Assembly: GCA_900539765.1 (NCBI GenBank)
Contig: UQDF01000019.1
Span: 1 to 34,375 of the forward strand
From: an uncultured Porphyromonas sp.
Lineage (GTDB): Bacteria > Bacteroidota > Bacteroidia > Bacteroidales > Porphyromonadaceae
DNA length: 34,375 bases
Direction: 5' to 3'
Shown: in pieces, positions 7,463 through 13,972 of the stretch
How the letters are laid out: each line of letters starts with the position of its first letter
How positions within the stretch are numbered: the stretch's first letter is position 1
Notes under the pieces: model-generated
The model's database searches: none
The model's input: the letters and a program-made list of their open reading frames with translations, nothing else
What the model was told of the DNA's origin: nothing
Made by a program: the position numbers and the translations under genes

Positions 7463-9133
7463 ATGGAGAATCTATCAATATACTGTCCCAATCTGGACGA
7501 GCATCTCTGTGTACCCCCTGGAGCAACGCTCTATCAGATAGCCCAGAGCTACCGTAACGCTCTAGGCTTCGAGCCTGTCAACGCGCGTGTCAACAATCTA
7601 ACGGTCGACCTCGACTGGAGGCTCCGCGAGTCCTGTCAGGTGGAGTTCGTCGGGATTACCGATGAGAGCGGTCGGCACACTTACCTGCGCTCTCTCTGCC
7701 TGCTCTTTGCTAAGGCGCTCCATGATGAGCTGCCTCACTACCATCTGAGTGTACGGCACTCTCTCTCGGGGGGCTACTTTAGTGTAGTCAAGTGTGGCAA
7801 TAAAGGCATCACCGATGAGCAGTTAACCCTCGTCAAGAGACGCATGGATCATCTCATCGCTGAGGATCTACCCTTCGAGCGGCGCACCGTACCTGCCGAA
7901 GAGGCGGTGCAGATCTTTACCGCTATGGGTGAGATGGACAAGGTGGAGCTGATCACCTCCAGCGGTCAGCCTTACGTCACCTACCACTACCTCGATGGCT
8001 ACCCCGACAACTACTACGGCTCGTTGCTTCTCTCCACGGGACAAGTTCAGCTCTACGACCTCGTCCCCTATCTCGGCGGTGTGCTGATACGGGTGCCTTC
8101 GATCGTTCAGCCTACGGAACTGACGCCTTTTGAGCCTCAGCAGCCAATGCGTGAGGTCTTTGACAAGCAGTCTCGTCTGCTCGACCTCCTCGACATAAGC
8201 TATGTGGGTAGTCTCAACAAAGCGATCGATACGGGACACTTCTCTGAGATTGTGCAGGTCGCCGAGGCTGCACAGGAGAAGGAGATAGCTGCCATAGCGA
8301 CTGAGATTGCTGAGGCATACAACGAGAAGGGGGTACGCATCGTCCTCGTAGCGGGGCCCTCCTCTTCGGGCAAGACCACCTTTACCAAGCGGCTACGCCT
8401 ACAGCTTATGGCTAACTACCTTCGCCCTCACCAGATATCGCTCGACAATTACTTCGTAGCCCGTGAGTTCACGCCTCTAGATGCCAATGGCGAGTACGAC
8501 TATGAGCATATCGATGCACTAGACCTCAAGCTCTTCGCCAGTGATCTGCGTCGGCTCCTAGCGGGCGAACTGGTCGATATGCCTCTCTTTGACTTTACTC
8601 AGGGATCTAGAGTGTACCAAAAGGAGCTCCTACAGCTTCACGAAGGAGATCTGCTCCTCATCGAGGGCATCCATGGACTCAATCCGCAGCTTATACCTGA
8701 AGATCTGCAGCCTCTGACCTACAATATATACATCAGTGCCTTGACCGCCCTCGGACTAGATGCACACAACCGCATCCCTAGTACTGACATACGTCTCCTC
8801 AGACGTATGGTGCGCGACCACAAGTACAGAGGCTACTCAGCCATCGACACTATCAGCCGGTGGAGTAGCGTACGTGCTGGTGAGGAGCGATGGATCTTCC
8901 CCTATCAGCAGAGAGCCAACGTCCTCTTTAACAGTGCGCTCCTATACGAGGTGGCCGTCCTCAAGACGCTTGCCGAGCAGATCCTCTACCAGGTACCCGC
9001 CTGCGTCAAAGAGTACAGCGAGGCGCACCGACTGCTTCGCTTCCTAAAGCATGTCAGACCAGCACCTTTTGATGAAATACCCTCTACCTCGCTGCTACGC
9101 GAATTTGTCGGAGGTAGCTCATTCCACTATTGA
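7463..9133 (+). CDS. TGS domain plus uridine kinase-type nucleoside kinase
   Basis: A 556-residue fusion typical of Bacteroidetes. Residues 1-65 resemble a TGS domain (PPGATLYQIAQSY, LDWRLRESCQVEFV). Residues 70-230 resemble the threonyl-tRNA synthetase second additional domain, including HSLSGGYFSVVKCG. The C-terminal half is a PRK/uridine kinase with the P-loop GPSSSGKTTFTKRL (298-311), the substrate loop SLDNYF (326-331) and DYEHIDALDLKLF. It should phosphorylate uridine or another nucleoside using ATP or GTP in the cytoplasm. The synthetase-like part has no aminoacylation core, so it is not a tRNA synthetase. It starts a run of plus-strand genes with a 10-bp gap to the next. No good TAnnTTTG is seen upstream; the nearest match (ACTATTTG, near 7429) is off in its first two bases. 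Confidence 0.88.
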   Translation: MENLSIYCPNLDEHLCVPPGATLYQIAQSYRNALGFEPVNARVNNLTVDLDWRLRESCQVEFVGITDESGRHTYLRSLCLLFAKALHDELPHYHLSVRHSLSGGYFSVVKCGNKGITDEQLTLVKRRMDHLIAEDLPFERRTVPAEEAVQIFTAMGEMDKVELITSSGQPYVTYHYLDGYPDNYYGSLLLSTGQVQLYDLVPYLGGVLIRVPSIVQPTELTPFEPQQPMREVFDKQSRLLDLLDISYVGSLNKAIDTGHFSEIVQVAEAAQEKEIAAIATEIAEAYNEKGVRIVLVAGPSSSGKTTFTKRLRLQLMANYLRPHQISLDNYFVAREFTPLDANGEYDYEHIDALDLKLFASDLRRLLAGELVDMPLFDFTQGSRVYQKELLQLHEGDLLLIEGIHGLNPQLIPEDLQPLTYNIYISALTALGLDAHNRIPSTDIRLLRRMVRDHKYRGYSAIDTISRWSSVRAGEERWIFPYQQRANVLFNSALLYEVAVLKTLAEQILYQVPACVKEYSEAHRLLRFLKHVRPAPFDEIPSTSLLREFVGGSSFHY

Positions 9134-9143
9134 CCCCATAGCT

Positions 9144-9485
9144 ATGTCTAAGAAAAAGAATAAAGCCCCCAGCACTGGAGGTGTCGTATACAGTACCGAC
9201 CCCAACTGGTCGCCACAGCAAGCATGTAGCGAGGATGAGACCCTTCCTCCTGCTCAGCAACGACTACGCATACAGTACTCCCGCGCTGGCAGAGGGGGCA
9301 AGGAGGCGCTTATCATCATGGGCTTCGTCGGGTCAGATAGCGACCTGGCAGACCTGGCTCGTCAGCTCAAGCAGTCGCTCGGCTGCGGAGGCTCTACACG
9401 TGATGGCGAGATACTGCTCCAGCAAAACGATAAGGAGAAGCTCATCAAGCTCCTTCAGTCTAAAGGGTACAAAGACACCAAGTAA
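9144..9485 (+). CDS. Translation initiation factor SUI1/eIF1-like (YciH family)
   Basis: A 113-residue protein. I chose the ATG at 9144 rather than the upstream in-frame ATG at 9051. The first 31 codons from 9051 lie within the end of the kinase gene, and starting at 9144 gives MSKKKNKAPSTGGVVYSTDP, the usual beginning of the bacterial family. The SUI1 fold is seen in RIQYSRAGRGGKEALIIMGF (42-61), DLADLARQLKQSLGCGGS (67-84) and GEILLQQNDKEKLIKLLQSKGY (88-109). Bacterial YciH proteins resemble eukaryotic eIF1 and can affect start-codon fidelity at the 30S subunit, but a cellular role in Bacteroidetes is not established. It sits between the nucleoside kinase and an RNA methyltransferase, with short gaps suggesting co-transcription. 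Confidence 0.9.
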   Translation: MSKKKNKAPSTGGVVYSTDPNWSPQQACSEDETLPPAQQRLRIQYSRAGRGGKEALIIMGFVGSDSDLADLARQLKQSLGCGGSTRDGEILLQQNDKEKLIKLLQSKGYKDTK

Positions 9486-9496
9486 ATCCTTTCGCT

Positions 9497-10051
9497 ATGC
9501 ACATAGAGAAAACCTCCATCCTAGAGATGCAGCGCCTCACCACCGAGGAGTACCACTCAGCTCCCAAGGTGCCACTCACCATACTCCTAGACAATGTGCG
9601 TAGCATGCACAACGTCGGCTCGATCTTTCGCACGGCAGACGCCTTTCGCCTGGAGGAGCTGCTCCTCGTAGGCATCACAGGCTGTCCGCCACACCCGCTC
9701 ATTCACAAGACTGCCATCGGCGCCGAGGAGGCGGTGCCGTGGCGACACCTAGACTCCGCCATCGACTTTCTCGAGCAGTGCCGAGCAGACGGACGCACGA
9801 TCCTAGCTCTCGAGCAGACGCACCAGAGCATCTCGCTCGGTAGTCAACCTCCGCTGAACGATCGTGGCGCCGTGCTGATTGTTGGCAACGAGGTACACGG
9901 CATCTCTGACGAGGTGATTCAGTATGCTGACTATTGTCTGGAGATCCCGCAGTACGGCACCAAGCATTCGCTCAATGTGAGCGTCGCCACTGGTATCGCC
10001 ATCTACGACCTCTGCACGCCTTATCTAGAGATACATCGTAGCTTAACTTAG
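9497..10051 (+). CDS. SpoU/TrmH-family RNA 2'-O-methyltransferase
   Basis: A 184-residue SPOUT enzyme. Motif 1 is NVRSMHNVGSIFRTAD (33-48) with the catalytic-type N and R. Motif 2 is LIVGNEVHGIS (127-137). Motif 3 is KHSLNVSVATGIAIY (156-170), which forms the trefoil knot that binds SAM. It has no N-terminal substrate-recognition extension of the RlmB kind, so the target could be a tRNA or an rRNA ribose; I cannot say which position. It begins 11 bp after the eIF1-like gene, in line with a translation-related operon. Confidence 0.9.
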   Translation: MHIEKTSILEMQRLTTEEYHSAPKVPLTILLDNVRSMHNVGSIFRTADAFRLEELLLVGITGCPPHPLIHKTAIGAEEAVPWRHLDSAIDFLEQCRADGRTILALEQTHQSISLGSQPPLNDRGAVLIVGNEVHGISDEVIQYADYCLEIPQYGTKHSLNVSVATGIAIYDLCTPYLEIHRSLT

Positions 10052-10079
10052 TCGCAAAGGTGGTCTCAATCTTTTTATG

Positions 10080-10087
10080 TAGCTTTG
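10080..10087 (+). promoter_or_regulatory. -7 promoter element before the small winged-helix gene
   Basis: TAGCTTTG matches TAnnTTTG and lies 29 bp before the ATG at 10117. This suggests the small gene can be transcribed apart from the upstream RNA methyltransferase. No -33 TTG at standard spacing. Confidence 0.5.
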
Positions 10088-10116
10088 CCATGTAGAGAAT
10101 TCAAAACCCAAATAGT

Positions 10117-10329
10117 ATGGAAGAAAACATGATCGAATACATCGGGACCAATGCAGGTCTCGTCTGGAACGCACTAGATGAGCTGGGTAAGATGGATGTC
10201 AAGCAGCTCAAGAAAGCGACCAAGATACGTACCGAAAAGGATGTCTACGCAGCGCTCGGCTGGCTCGCCAAGGAGGATAAGCTCACCTTCGTCTACGAAG
10301 ACAACACGCTCCTAGTCGCACTGCGATAG
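10117..10329 (+). CDS. Small winged helix-turn-helix protein (DUF2582-like)
   Basis: A 70-residue protein, MEENMIEYIGTNAGLVWNAL followed by KMDVKQLKKATKIRTEKDVYAAL, GWLAKEDKLTFVYEDNTLLVAL. The layout of three helices and a short beta wing fits the DUF2582 winged-helix family that is widespread in Bacteroidetes. The partners and the DNA or protein target are unknown. It has its own promoter-like element 29 bp upstream. A start at M5 (10129) is also possible but gives an atypically short N-terminus. Family confidence is good; function is unknown. Confidence 0.8.
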   Translation: MEENMIEYIGTNAGLVWNALDELGKMDVKQLKKATKIRTEKDVYAALGWLAKEDKLTFVYEDNTLLVALR

Positions 10330-10431
10330 ACTCTGCCTAGACGCTAAACAAGTAGATTGCCTAGATCGCTACAGGTCAACACGTTGCGTCGCTTTGCTAT
10401 GAGCTTTGCGAAATTTTCGTCGTCTGACTGC

Positions 10432-10461
10432 TTGTTAATTCAAAGATTATTCTTACCTTTG
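10432..10461 (+). promoter_or_regulatory. Promoter of tRNA-Leu
   Basis: A -33 TTG (10432-10434) and a -7 TACCTTTG (10454-10461) are separated by 19 bp, the consensus spacing of Bacteroidetes housekeeping promoters. The tRNA begins 18 bp downstream. Confidence 0.8.
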
Positions 10462-10478
10462 CAGACGCAAACCTCGCT

Positions 10479-10560
10479 GCGGTCGTGGCGGAATTGGTAG
10501 ACGCGTTAGACTTAGGATCTAATGCCGCAAGGTGTGTGGGTTCGAGTCCCACCGACCGTA
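10479..10560 (+). tRNA. tRNA-Leu (anticodon UAG)
   Basis: An 82-nt class II tRNA. The acceptor stem GCGGTCG pairs with CGACCGT (position 1-72 is a G-T wobble), followed by discriminator A at 10560. The D-loop has GGCGGAATTGGTAGACGC. The anticodon stem TTAGA/TCTAA encloses loop CTTAGGA, giving anticodon TAG (10513-10515) for CUA/CUG leucine codons. A variable arm (TGCCGCAAGGTG region) and T-arm GTGGG-TTCGAGT-CCCAC complete it. The 3' CCA is not encoded, as is common in Bacteroidetes. Confidence 0.97.
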
Positions 10561-10561
10561 C

Positions 10562-10625
10562 AACAATAGAGAGACCTCTCTGACACCCATTGTGGGAACA
10601 GAGAGGTCTCTCTATTGTTATTTTA
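10562..10625 (+). terminator. Long hairpin terminator behind tRNA-Leu
   Basis: Perfect 21-bp arms at 10562-10582 and 10599-10619, with an inner CCCA/TGGG pair within the 16-nt loop, followed by ATTTTAT. It lies 1 bp after the tRNA discriminator base. It can act as a terminator and as a 3' boundary for tRNA processing. Confidence 0.88.
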
Positions 10626-10802
10626 TCCCCTGTCCCCCGTCACGCCATCCCTTTCCCTAATGCCTCACGGAAAAAACAAGCCTCGACCTCAATCGCGCAA
10701 TTCTTATGAACAATCCTTCGTAGGGACGCACGGGCGACAAGTGTCACGATTTGATAAAATCTAGAAGGCTCTCTGCAGTCAAAACGACACTCATCTGAAT
10801 AT

Positions 10803-10962
10803 CCACGTGGAAAATCTGAAATCTCCACGTGGATATTTTTTACTTTCTACGTGGGGAAGAAAAAACTCCTCCGAAGTTTCATTTGATTCCTCCGAAGAAT
10901 TTTTCAACGCCCACGTGGAGAATTTTTATTTTCTACGTGGAGATTTGAGATTTTCCACGTGG
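10803..10962. repeat. Array of six CCACGTGG-type palindromes with 22-bp period
   Basis: Octamers at 10803 (CCACGTGG), 10825 (CCACGTGG), 10847 (CTACGTGG), 10911 (CCACGTGG), 10933 (CTACGTGG) and 10955 (CCACGTGG). Steps are 22, 22, 64, 22 and 22 bp. Spacers are 14-bp AT-rich strings that are not identical. A second, shorter array lies at 18734-18784 and shares a long stretch including TTTGAGATTTT. The octamer contains CACGTG, a perfect dyad. P. gingivalis is known to carry tandem 22-23-bp repeats and MITEs built from them; whether these are the same family needs alignment. Confidence 0.9.
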
Positions 10963-11107
10963 TGATCAGTTTTTTCTGAAGCAAAACCGCATCAAATCGT
11001 GAAGATTTCCAAATCGTGATAGGTCTGTGCTATATCCCCCGCACCTCAAAACTAGGACTTAGCCCGCATAGTAACGAATTGGTAATCGCTATGTGCGCTA
11101 TAAATCG

Positions 11108-11115
11108 TACATTTG
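11108..11115 (+). promoter_or_regulatory. -7 promoter element for the acyltransferase operon
   Basis: TACATTTG matches TAnnTTTG. It ends 11 bp before the ATG at 11127, implying a very short leader; the ATG at 11136 would give about 14 nt. A TTG at 11079-11081 is 26 bp upstream, longer than the usual 19. Confidence 0.5.
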
Positions 11116-11126
11116 CAACAAATCAC

Positions 11127-11975
11127 ATGCAATCTATGCCTGAAGAGAGCTTTCATCCACAACAGGTCGACATAGCAGCCATCCTCAATCAGCGACGCAA
11201 GAAGCCGTTGCCCGCCTTCGTAACCAATGGCGTGGCGCGACTGATCCACCAGCGTGAGATCAACGATGTGCTGCGTCGCTACGGACACTTGGAGGGGGTA
11301 GACTTTATGGATGCCCTGATCCAGGAGTTTCGTATTGACCTGACGCTCATCGGTGCCGAGCATCTGCCCGCAGATCCTCGTGCACTCTTTATCAGCAATC
11401 ACCCGCTGGGTGGACTAGACGGTATCTGTCTGACTCACCTCATAGCTAGTCACTACCAGACTGATATCCGCTATATCGTCAACGATCTCCTAGTCAACCT
11501 CAAGCCTCTAGCCAATATCTTCGTACCTGTCAATAAGTATGGAGCGCAGGCGCGCACCTCTATTCAGAAGATGCACGAGGCACTTGAGAGCGACTTGCCC
11601 GTGATCACCTTCCCCGCAGGACTCTGCTCACGCCTGATCAAGGGGGAGATACAGGATCCCCTCTGGCGACCCAGCTTTATCAAGCAGGCAAGACAATATC
11701 ACCGTCCCATCGTACCGCTCTTCTTCCACGGGCGCAACTCGATGAGGTTTTACCATATCGAGCAGCTACGCAAAGCGCTCGGCATACGCTTTAACATAGG
11801 CACCGCATTGCTGCCACACGAGATGTTTGCCGCACAAGGTAGCTCCTTTACCGTAGTGGTTGGGGAGCCTATCCCTTACGAGACGCTCGAGGGGATAAGG
11901 CCTAGCGACTTACCTGAGCAGGTAGAGTGCATCCGGCAGCAAGTATATCAATTGAAAGACCAACTATCCAAATGA
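11127..11975 (+). CDS. glsA: PlsC-like O-acyltransferase, probable glycine/ornithine-lipid synthesis (GlsA/OlsA type)
   Basis: A 282-residue protein from the ATG at 11127. An in-frame ATG at 11016 lies upstream of the predicted promoter and is unlikely. The acyltransferase block is FISNHPLGGLDG (88-99) and the second motif FPAGLCSRL (162-170), as in lysophosphatidate acyltransferases. The catalytic His92 and Asp98 are spaced HX5D instead of the usual HX4D. In Bacteroidales a protein of this kind (GlsA) esterifies the hydroxy-fatty acyl group of N-acyl-glycine made by GlsB, giving glycine lipids. The next gene overlaps it by 4 bp (ATGA) and encodes the matching N-acyltransferase, which strongly supports this pathway. 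The alternative is a phospholipid acyltransferase; the pair argues against it. It should work at the inner face of the cytoplasmic membrane. The gene symbol is by analogy. Confidence 0.8.
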   Translation: MQSMPEESFHPQQVDIAAILNQRRKKPLPAFVTNGVARLIHQREINDVLRRYGHLEGVDFMDALIQEFRIDLTLIGAEHLPADPRALFISNHPLGGLDGICLTHLIASHYQTDIRYIVNDLLVNLKPLANIFVPVNKYGAQARTSIQKMHEALESDLPVITFPAGLCSRLIKGEIQDPLWRPSFIKQARQYHRPIVPLFFHGRNSMRFYHIEQLRKALGIRFNIGTALLPHEMFAAQGSSFTVVVGEPIPYETLEGIRPSDLPEQVECIRQQVYQLKDQLSK

Positions 11976-12925
11976 GTGCTACAGTGCAACCCATCATAGC
12001 GCCGATAGATCGGCAATTGATCCGACAGGAGCTGACACCAGAGCTCTTCGTCCGCACGACCAATAAGAGTAATAACGAGATTTACGCCTTTCGCGCTGCG
12101 CAAGCACCACACACGATGCGTGAGGTGGGACGGCTGCGCGAGGAGAGCTTTCGTGCTGGCGGTGGCGGCACTGGGCTTGAGTGCGATGTAGACAAGTATG
12201 ATCTGATGGACGATGGCTACGTACAGCTCATCGTCTGGAACCCTGAGCTGGAGAAGGTCATGGGAGGCTACCGATACATCCTCGGTGAGGCGGTGCTACG
12301 ACACCAAGAGCAGACGGATGCGCTGGCCACATCGCACATGTTTAGCTTCAGCGAGGAGTTTGTCAGAGACTACCTCCCCTACACGATCGAGCTAGGACGC
12401 TCATTTGTGAGCCACGAGTTTCAGACGACACGGGCGGGACTCATGTCCTCCATCTATACGCTCGACAACCTGTGGGATGGACTCGGTGCCTTGACAGTCA
12501 TCTACCCTGAGATCAAGTACTTCTTTGGCAAGGTGACTATGTACAAGACCTACGACAAGTACTGCCGCAACTTGATCCTCAAGTTTATGGAGATCTACTT
12601 CGGTGACAAGGATCAACTAGTCCGACCGATGAACCCTGTCGAGGTGGATATAGATCCCGAGGAGATAGATCGTCTCTTTGTCAAGAACGACCTCAAGAGC
12701 GACTACCGCACGCTCAAGGCGGAGGTGCGTAAGCATAATATCAACATTCCCCCGCTCTTTAACGCTTATATGTCGCTCACACCGAAGATCCGCATCTTTG
12801 GCACTGCGATCAACGATGAGTTTGGCGATGTCGAGGAGACGGGACTACTGACTCCCATTGCGGACATTATCCCTGAGAAGAAAGAGCGTCACATAGACAC
12901 CTACCAGCACACCCGCAAGTCTTAG
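11972..12925 (+). CDS. glsB: GNAT-type N-acyltransferase, probable glycine/ornithine-lipid synthesis (GlsB/OlsB type)
   Basis: A 317-residue protein. The start at 11972 overlaps the previous stop as ATGA; an upstream frame start at 11927 lies within the previous gene. The OlsB/Acetyltransf_5 fold is seen in MREVGRLREESFRAGGGGTG, DDGYVQLIVWNPELEKVMGG, YRYILGEAV and YTIELGRSFVSHEFQTTR. The C-terminal half (IYPEIKYFFGKVTMYKTY) is typical of the Bacteroidetes long form. The family transfers a 3-hydroxyacyl chain from acyl-ACP to an amino acid; in Bacteroides the acceptor is glycine, giving commendamide-type N-acyl glycine. Translational coupling with the O-acyltransferase suggests balanced output of the two steps. 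Whether glycine, ornithine or serine is used cannot be told here. Confidence 0.83.
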   Translation: MSATVQPIIAPIDRQLIRQELTPELFVRTTNKSNNEIYAFRAAQAPHTMREVGRLREESFRAGGGGTGLECDVDKYDLMDDGYVQLIVWNPELEKVMGGYRYILGEAVLRHQEQTDALATSHMFSFSEEFVRDYLPYTIELGRSFVSHEFQTTRAGLMSSIYTLDNLWDGLGALTVIYPEIKYFFGKVTMYKTYDKYCRNLILKFMEIYFGDKDQLVRPMNPVEVDIDPEEIDRLFVKNDLKSDYRTLKAEVRKHNINIPPLFNAYMSLTPKIRIFGTAINDEFGDVEETGLLTPIADIIPEKKERHIDTYQHTRKS

Positions 12926-12937
12926 CCCCCCCCTCTT

Positions 12938-13348
12938 ATGGCTCTCGCTAATGAGCTTGGGGCTGCTGGCGAAAGGGCAGCTCAGCGCTACCTCCTCTCA
13001 CGACGGATACGCATCCTCGAGGTTAACTGGCGTGACCCGCTCTGCGAGATAGACATCATAGCGTCTGACGGACGGCACCTACTGATCGTCGAGGTGAAGA
13101 GCCGTATGGAGTACACCGCCACGAGTCCGCTAGACGCCATCAATGTGGCAAAAGCGCATCAGATGCTGCTCGGTGGTATGCGCTACGCACAGCGTATGCG
13201 CATCGACTTACCGATACGCTATGACGTCGTTGAGGCTCTCTACTGTCCAGCGAGCGACGTTTTTGAGATGAAATACCACAGGGGCTACTTCTCCGCAGAG
13301 GAGATCGCCCTCCAGGAGGCACTCCCCCACAGCTTCGCACAGCCCTAA
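12938..13348 (+). CDS. yraN: YraN family protein (UPF0102), putative endonuclease fold
   Basis: A 136-residue protein with the UPF0102 pattern: GAAGERAAQRYLLSRR (8-23) and then the restriction-endonuclease-like core residues Glu37, Asp39 (CEIDII), Glu52 and Lys54 (VEVKSR). Length is usual for the family. A nuclease or Holliday-junction-related role has been suggested for YraN proteins but is not firmly established. It follows the N-acyltransferase by 12 bp and may be co-transcribed with the lipid genes without functional link. A CCCGC/GCGGG mini-hairpin begins at its stop codon. Confidence 0.9.
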   Translation: MALANELGAAGERAAQRYLLSRRIRILEVNWRDPLCEIDIIASDGRHLLIVEVKSRMEYTATSPLDAINVAKAHQMLLGGMRYAQRMRIDLPIRYDVVEALYCPASDVFEMKYHRGYFSAEEIALQEALPHSFAQP

Positions 13349-13383
13349 CCCGCTGGCGGGACGCTCACAGACGGGCCACGGGC

Positions 13384-13413
13384 TTGCACACTCTCCCTTT
13401 TTATATATATTTG
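13384..13413 (+). promoter_or_regulatory. Promoter of the small lipoprotein gene
   Basis: TTG at 13384-13386 and TATATTTG at 13406-13413 with a 19-bp spacer fit the Bacteroidetes consensus exactly. It precedes the ATG at 13432 by 18 bp, which also argues for that start over the frame start at 13384. Confidence 0.78.
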
Positions 13414-13431
13414 CAGAAAGGACTCGTTGAT

Positions 13432-13950
13432 ATGAAACAAACTCTCTTATCCAAGCTATGGGGCGCTGTTGCAGCCATACTCTTTATGCTCACCCTGTCG
13501 GGCTGTGCTCTGAATGCTCCTCAGGTGAAGACCTACCTCCCGCTATCTCAATTCGAATACGCCTACATCGCTCCGACGGGCAGTGTGTTAGGTGCATTTG
13601 GTGGCTACTCGCAAGGTAACCTTAACTCTGTCAATCCAAGAGACTTTATCGCTGGGCAGCTCTTTAAGAGAGGCATCATAGTCGTTCCTGAGATCAATCC
13701 CGAACAGGCGCAGAAGACGCTGGTCGTAAGCTATGGCGAGGGAGACAAGAGAAATATATTGGTCGGCTATGCTCTGGAAGTTACCATTCAGCTAACTACG
13801 GCCGATATGAATAAGCTCGTGGCAGTAGCTACGGCCGAAGGGTATGGAGAGACCGAGTCTGACAAGATCCGAGATGCTATCTCGCAAGCTATGACAGCGC
13901 TCTTTGAGCCTGAGAAGATCAACGAGAACTCGCTCGGTCGCTACTTCTAA
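13432..13950 (+). CDS. Small predicted lipoprotein of unknown function
   Basis: A 172-residue protein. From the ATG at 13432 it has a short basic n-region (MKQTLLSK), a hydrophobic core and the lipobox LSGC with Cys25, so it should be lipidated and membrane-attached in the periplasm or outer membrane. The mature part includes LPLSQFEYAYIAPTGSVLGAFGGYSQG and KTLVVSYGEGDKRNILVGYALEVTIQL, an alpha-beta pattern without a motif I recognise. A late segment (SDKIRDAISQAMTALF) looks helical. The earlier in-frame ATG at 13384 lies inside the promoter and is rejected. It appears to be a single-gene unit. I do not recognise the family and assign no function. Confidence 0.78.
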   Translation: MKQTLLSKLWGAVAAILFMLTLSGCALNAPQVKTYLPLSQFEYAYIAPTGSVLGAFGGYSQGNLNSVNPRDFIAGQLFKRGIIVVPEINPEQAQKTLVVSYGEGDKRNILVGYALEVTIQLTTADMNKLVAVATAEGYGETESDKIRDAISQAMTALFEPEKINENSLGRYF

Positions 13951-13972
13951 ATCTTCATAAAGAGGGCTCGCC

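Larger units (their letters stand above)
10626..11126. other. Gene-free AT-rich intergenic region with palindrome array
   Basis: About 500 bp with no supported gene. A 62-codon minus-strand frame at 10640-10828 has no recognisable features and overlaps the repeats. The region holds a short copy of a REP-like string (CGTAGGGACGCACG near 10719), six CCACGTGG-type palindromes (10803-10962), a duplicated CTCCGAAG (10869-10876 and 10890-10897) and the promoter element of the next gene. Confidence 0.7.

Noticed and set aside
10640..10828. Minus-strand frame of 62 codons in the intergenic region
   Set aside because: No recognisable protein features, and it overlaps the REP-like string and the palindrome array.
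10803..10962. CRISPR array
   Set aside because: The repeated unit is only 8 bp and the spacers are 14-bp AT-rich strings similar to each other; there are no cas genes.
10479..11126. Integration site (att) of a mobile element at tRNA-Leu
   Set aside because: No duplicated tRNA 3' end, integrase or foreign gene follows; the next genes are core lipid genes.
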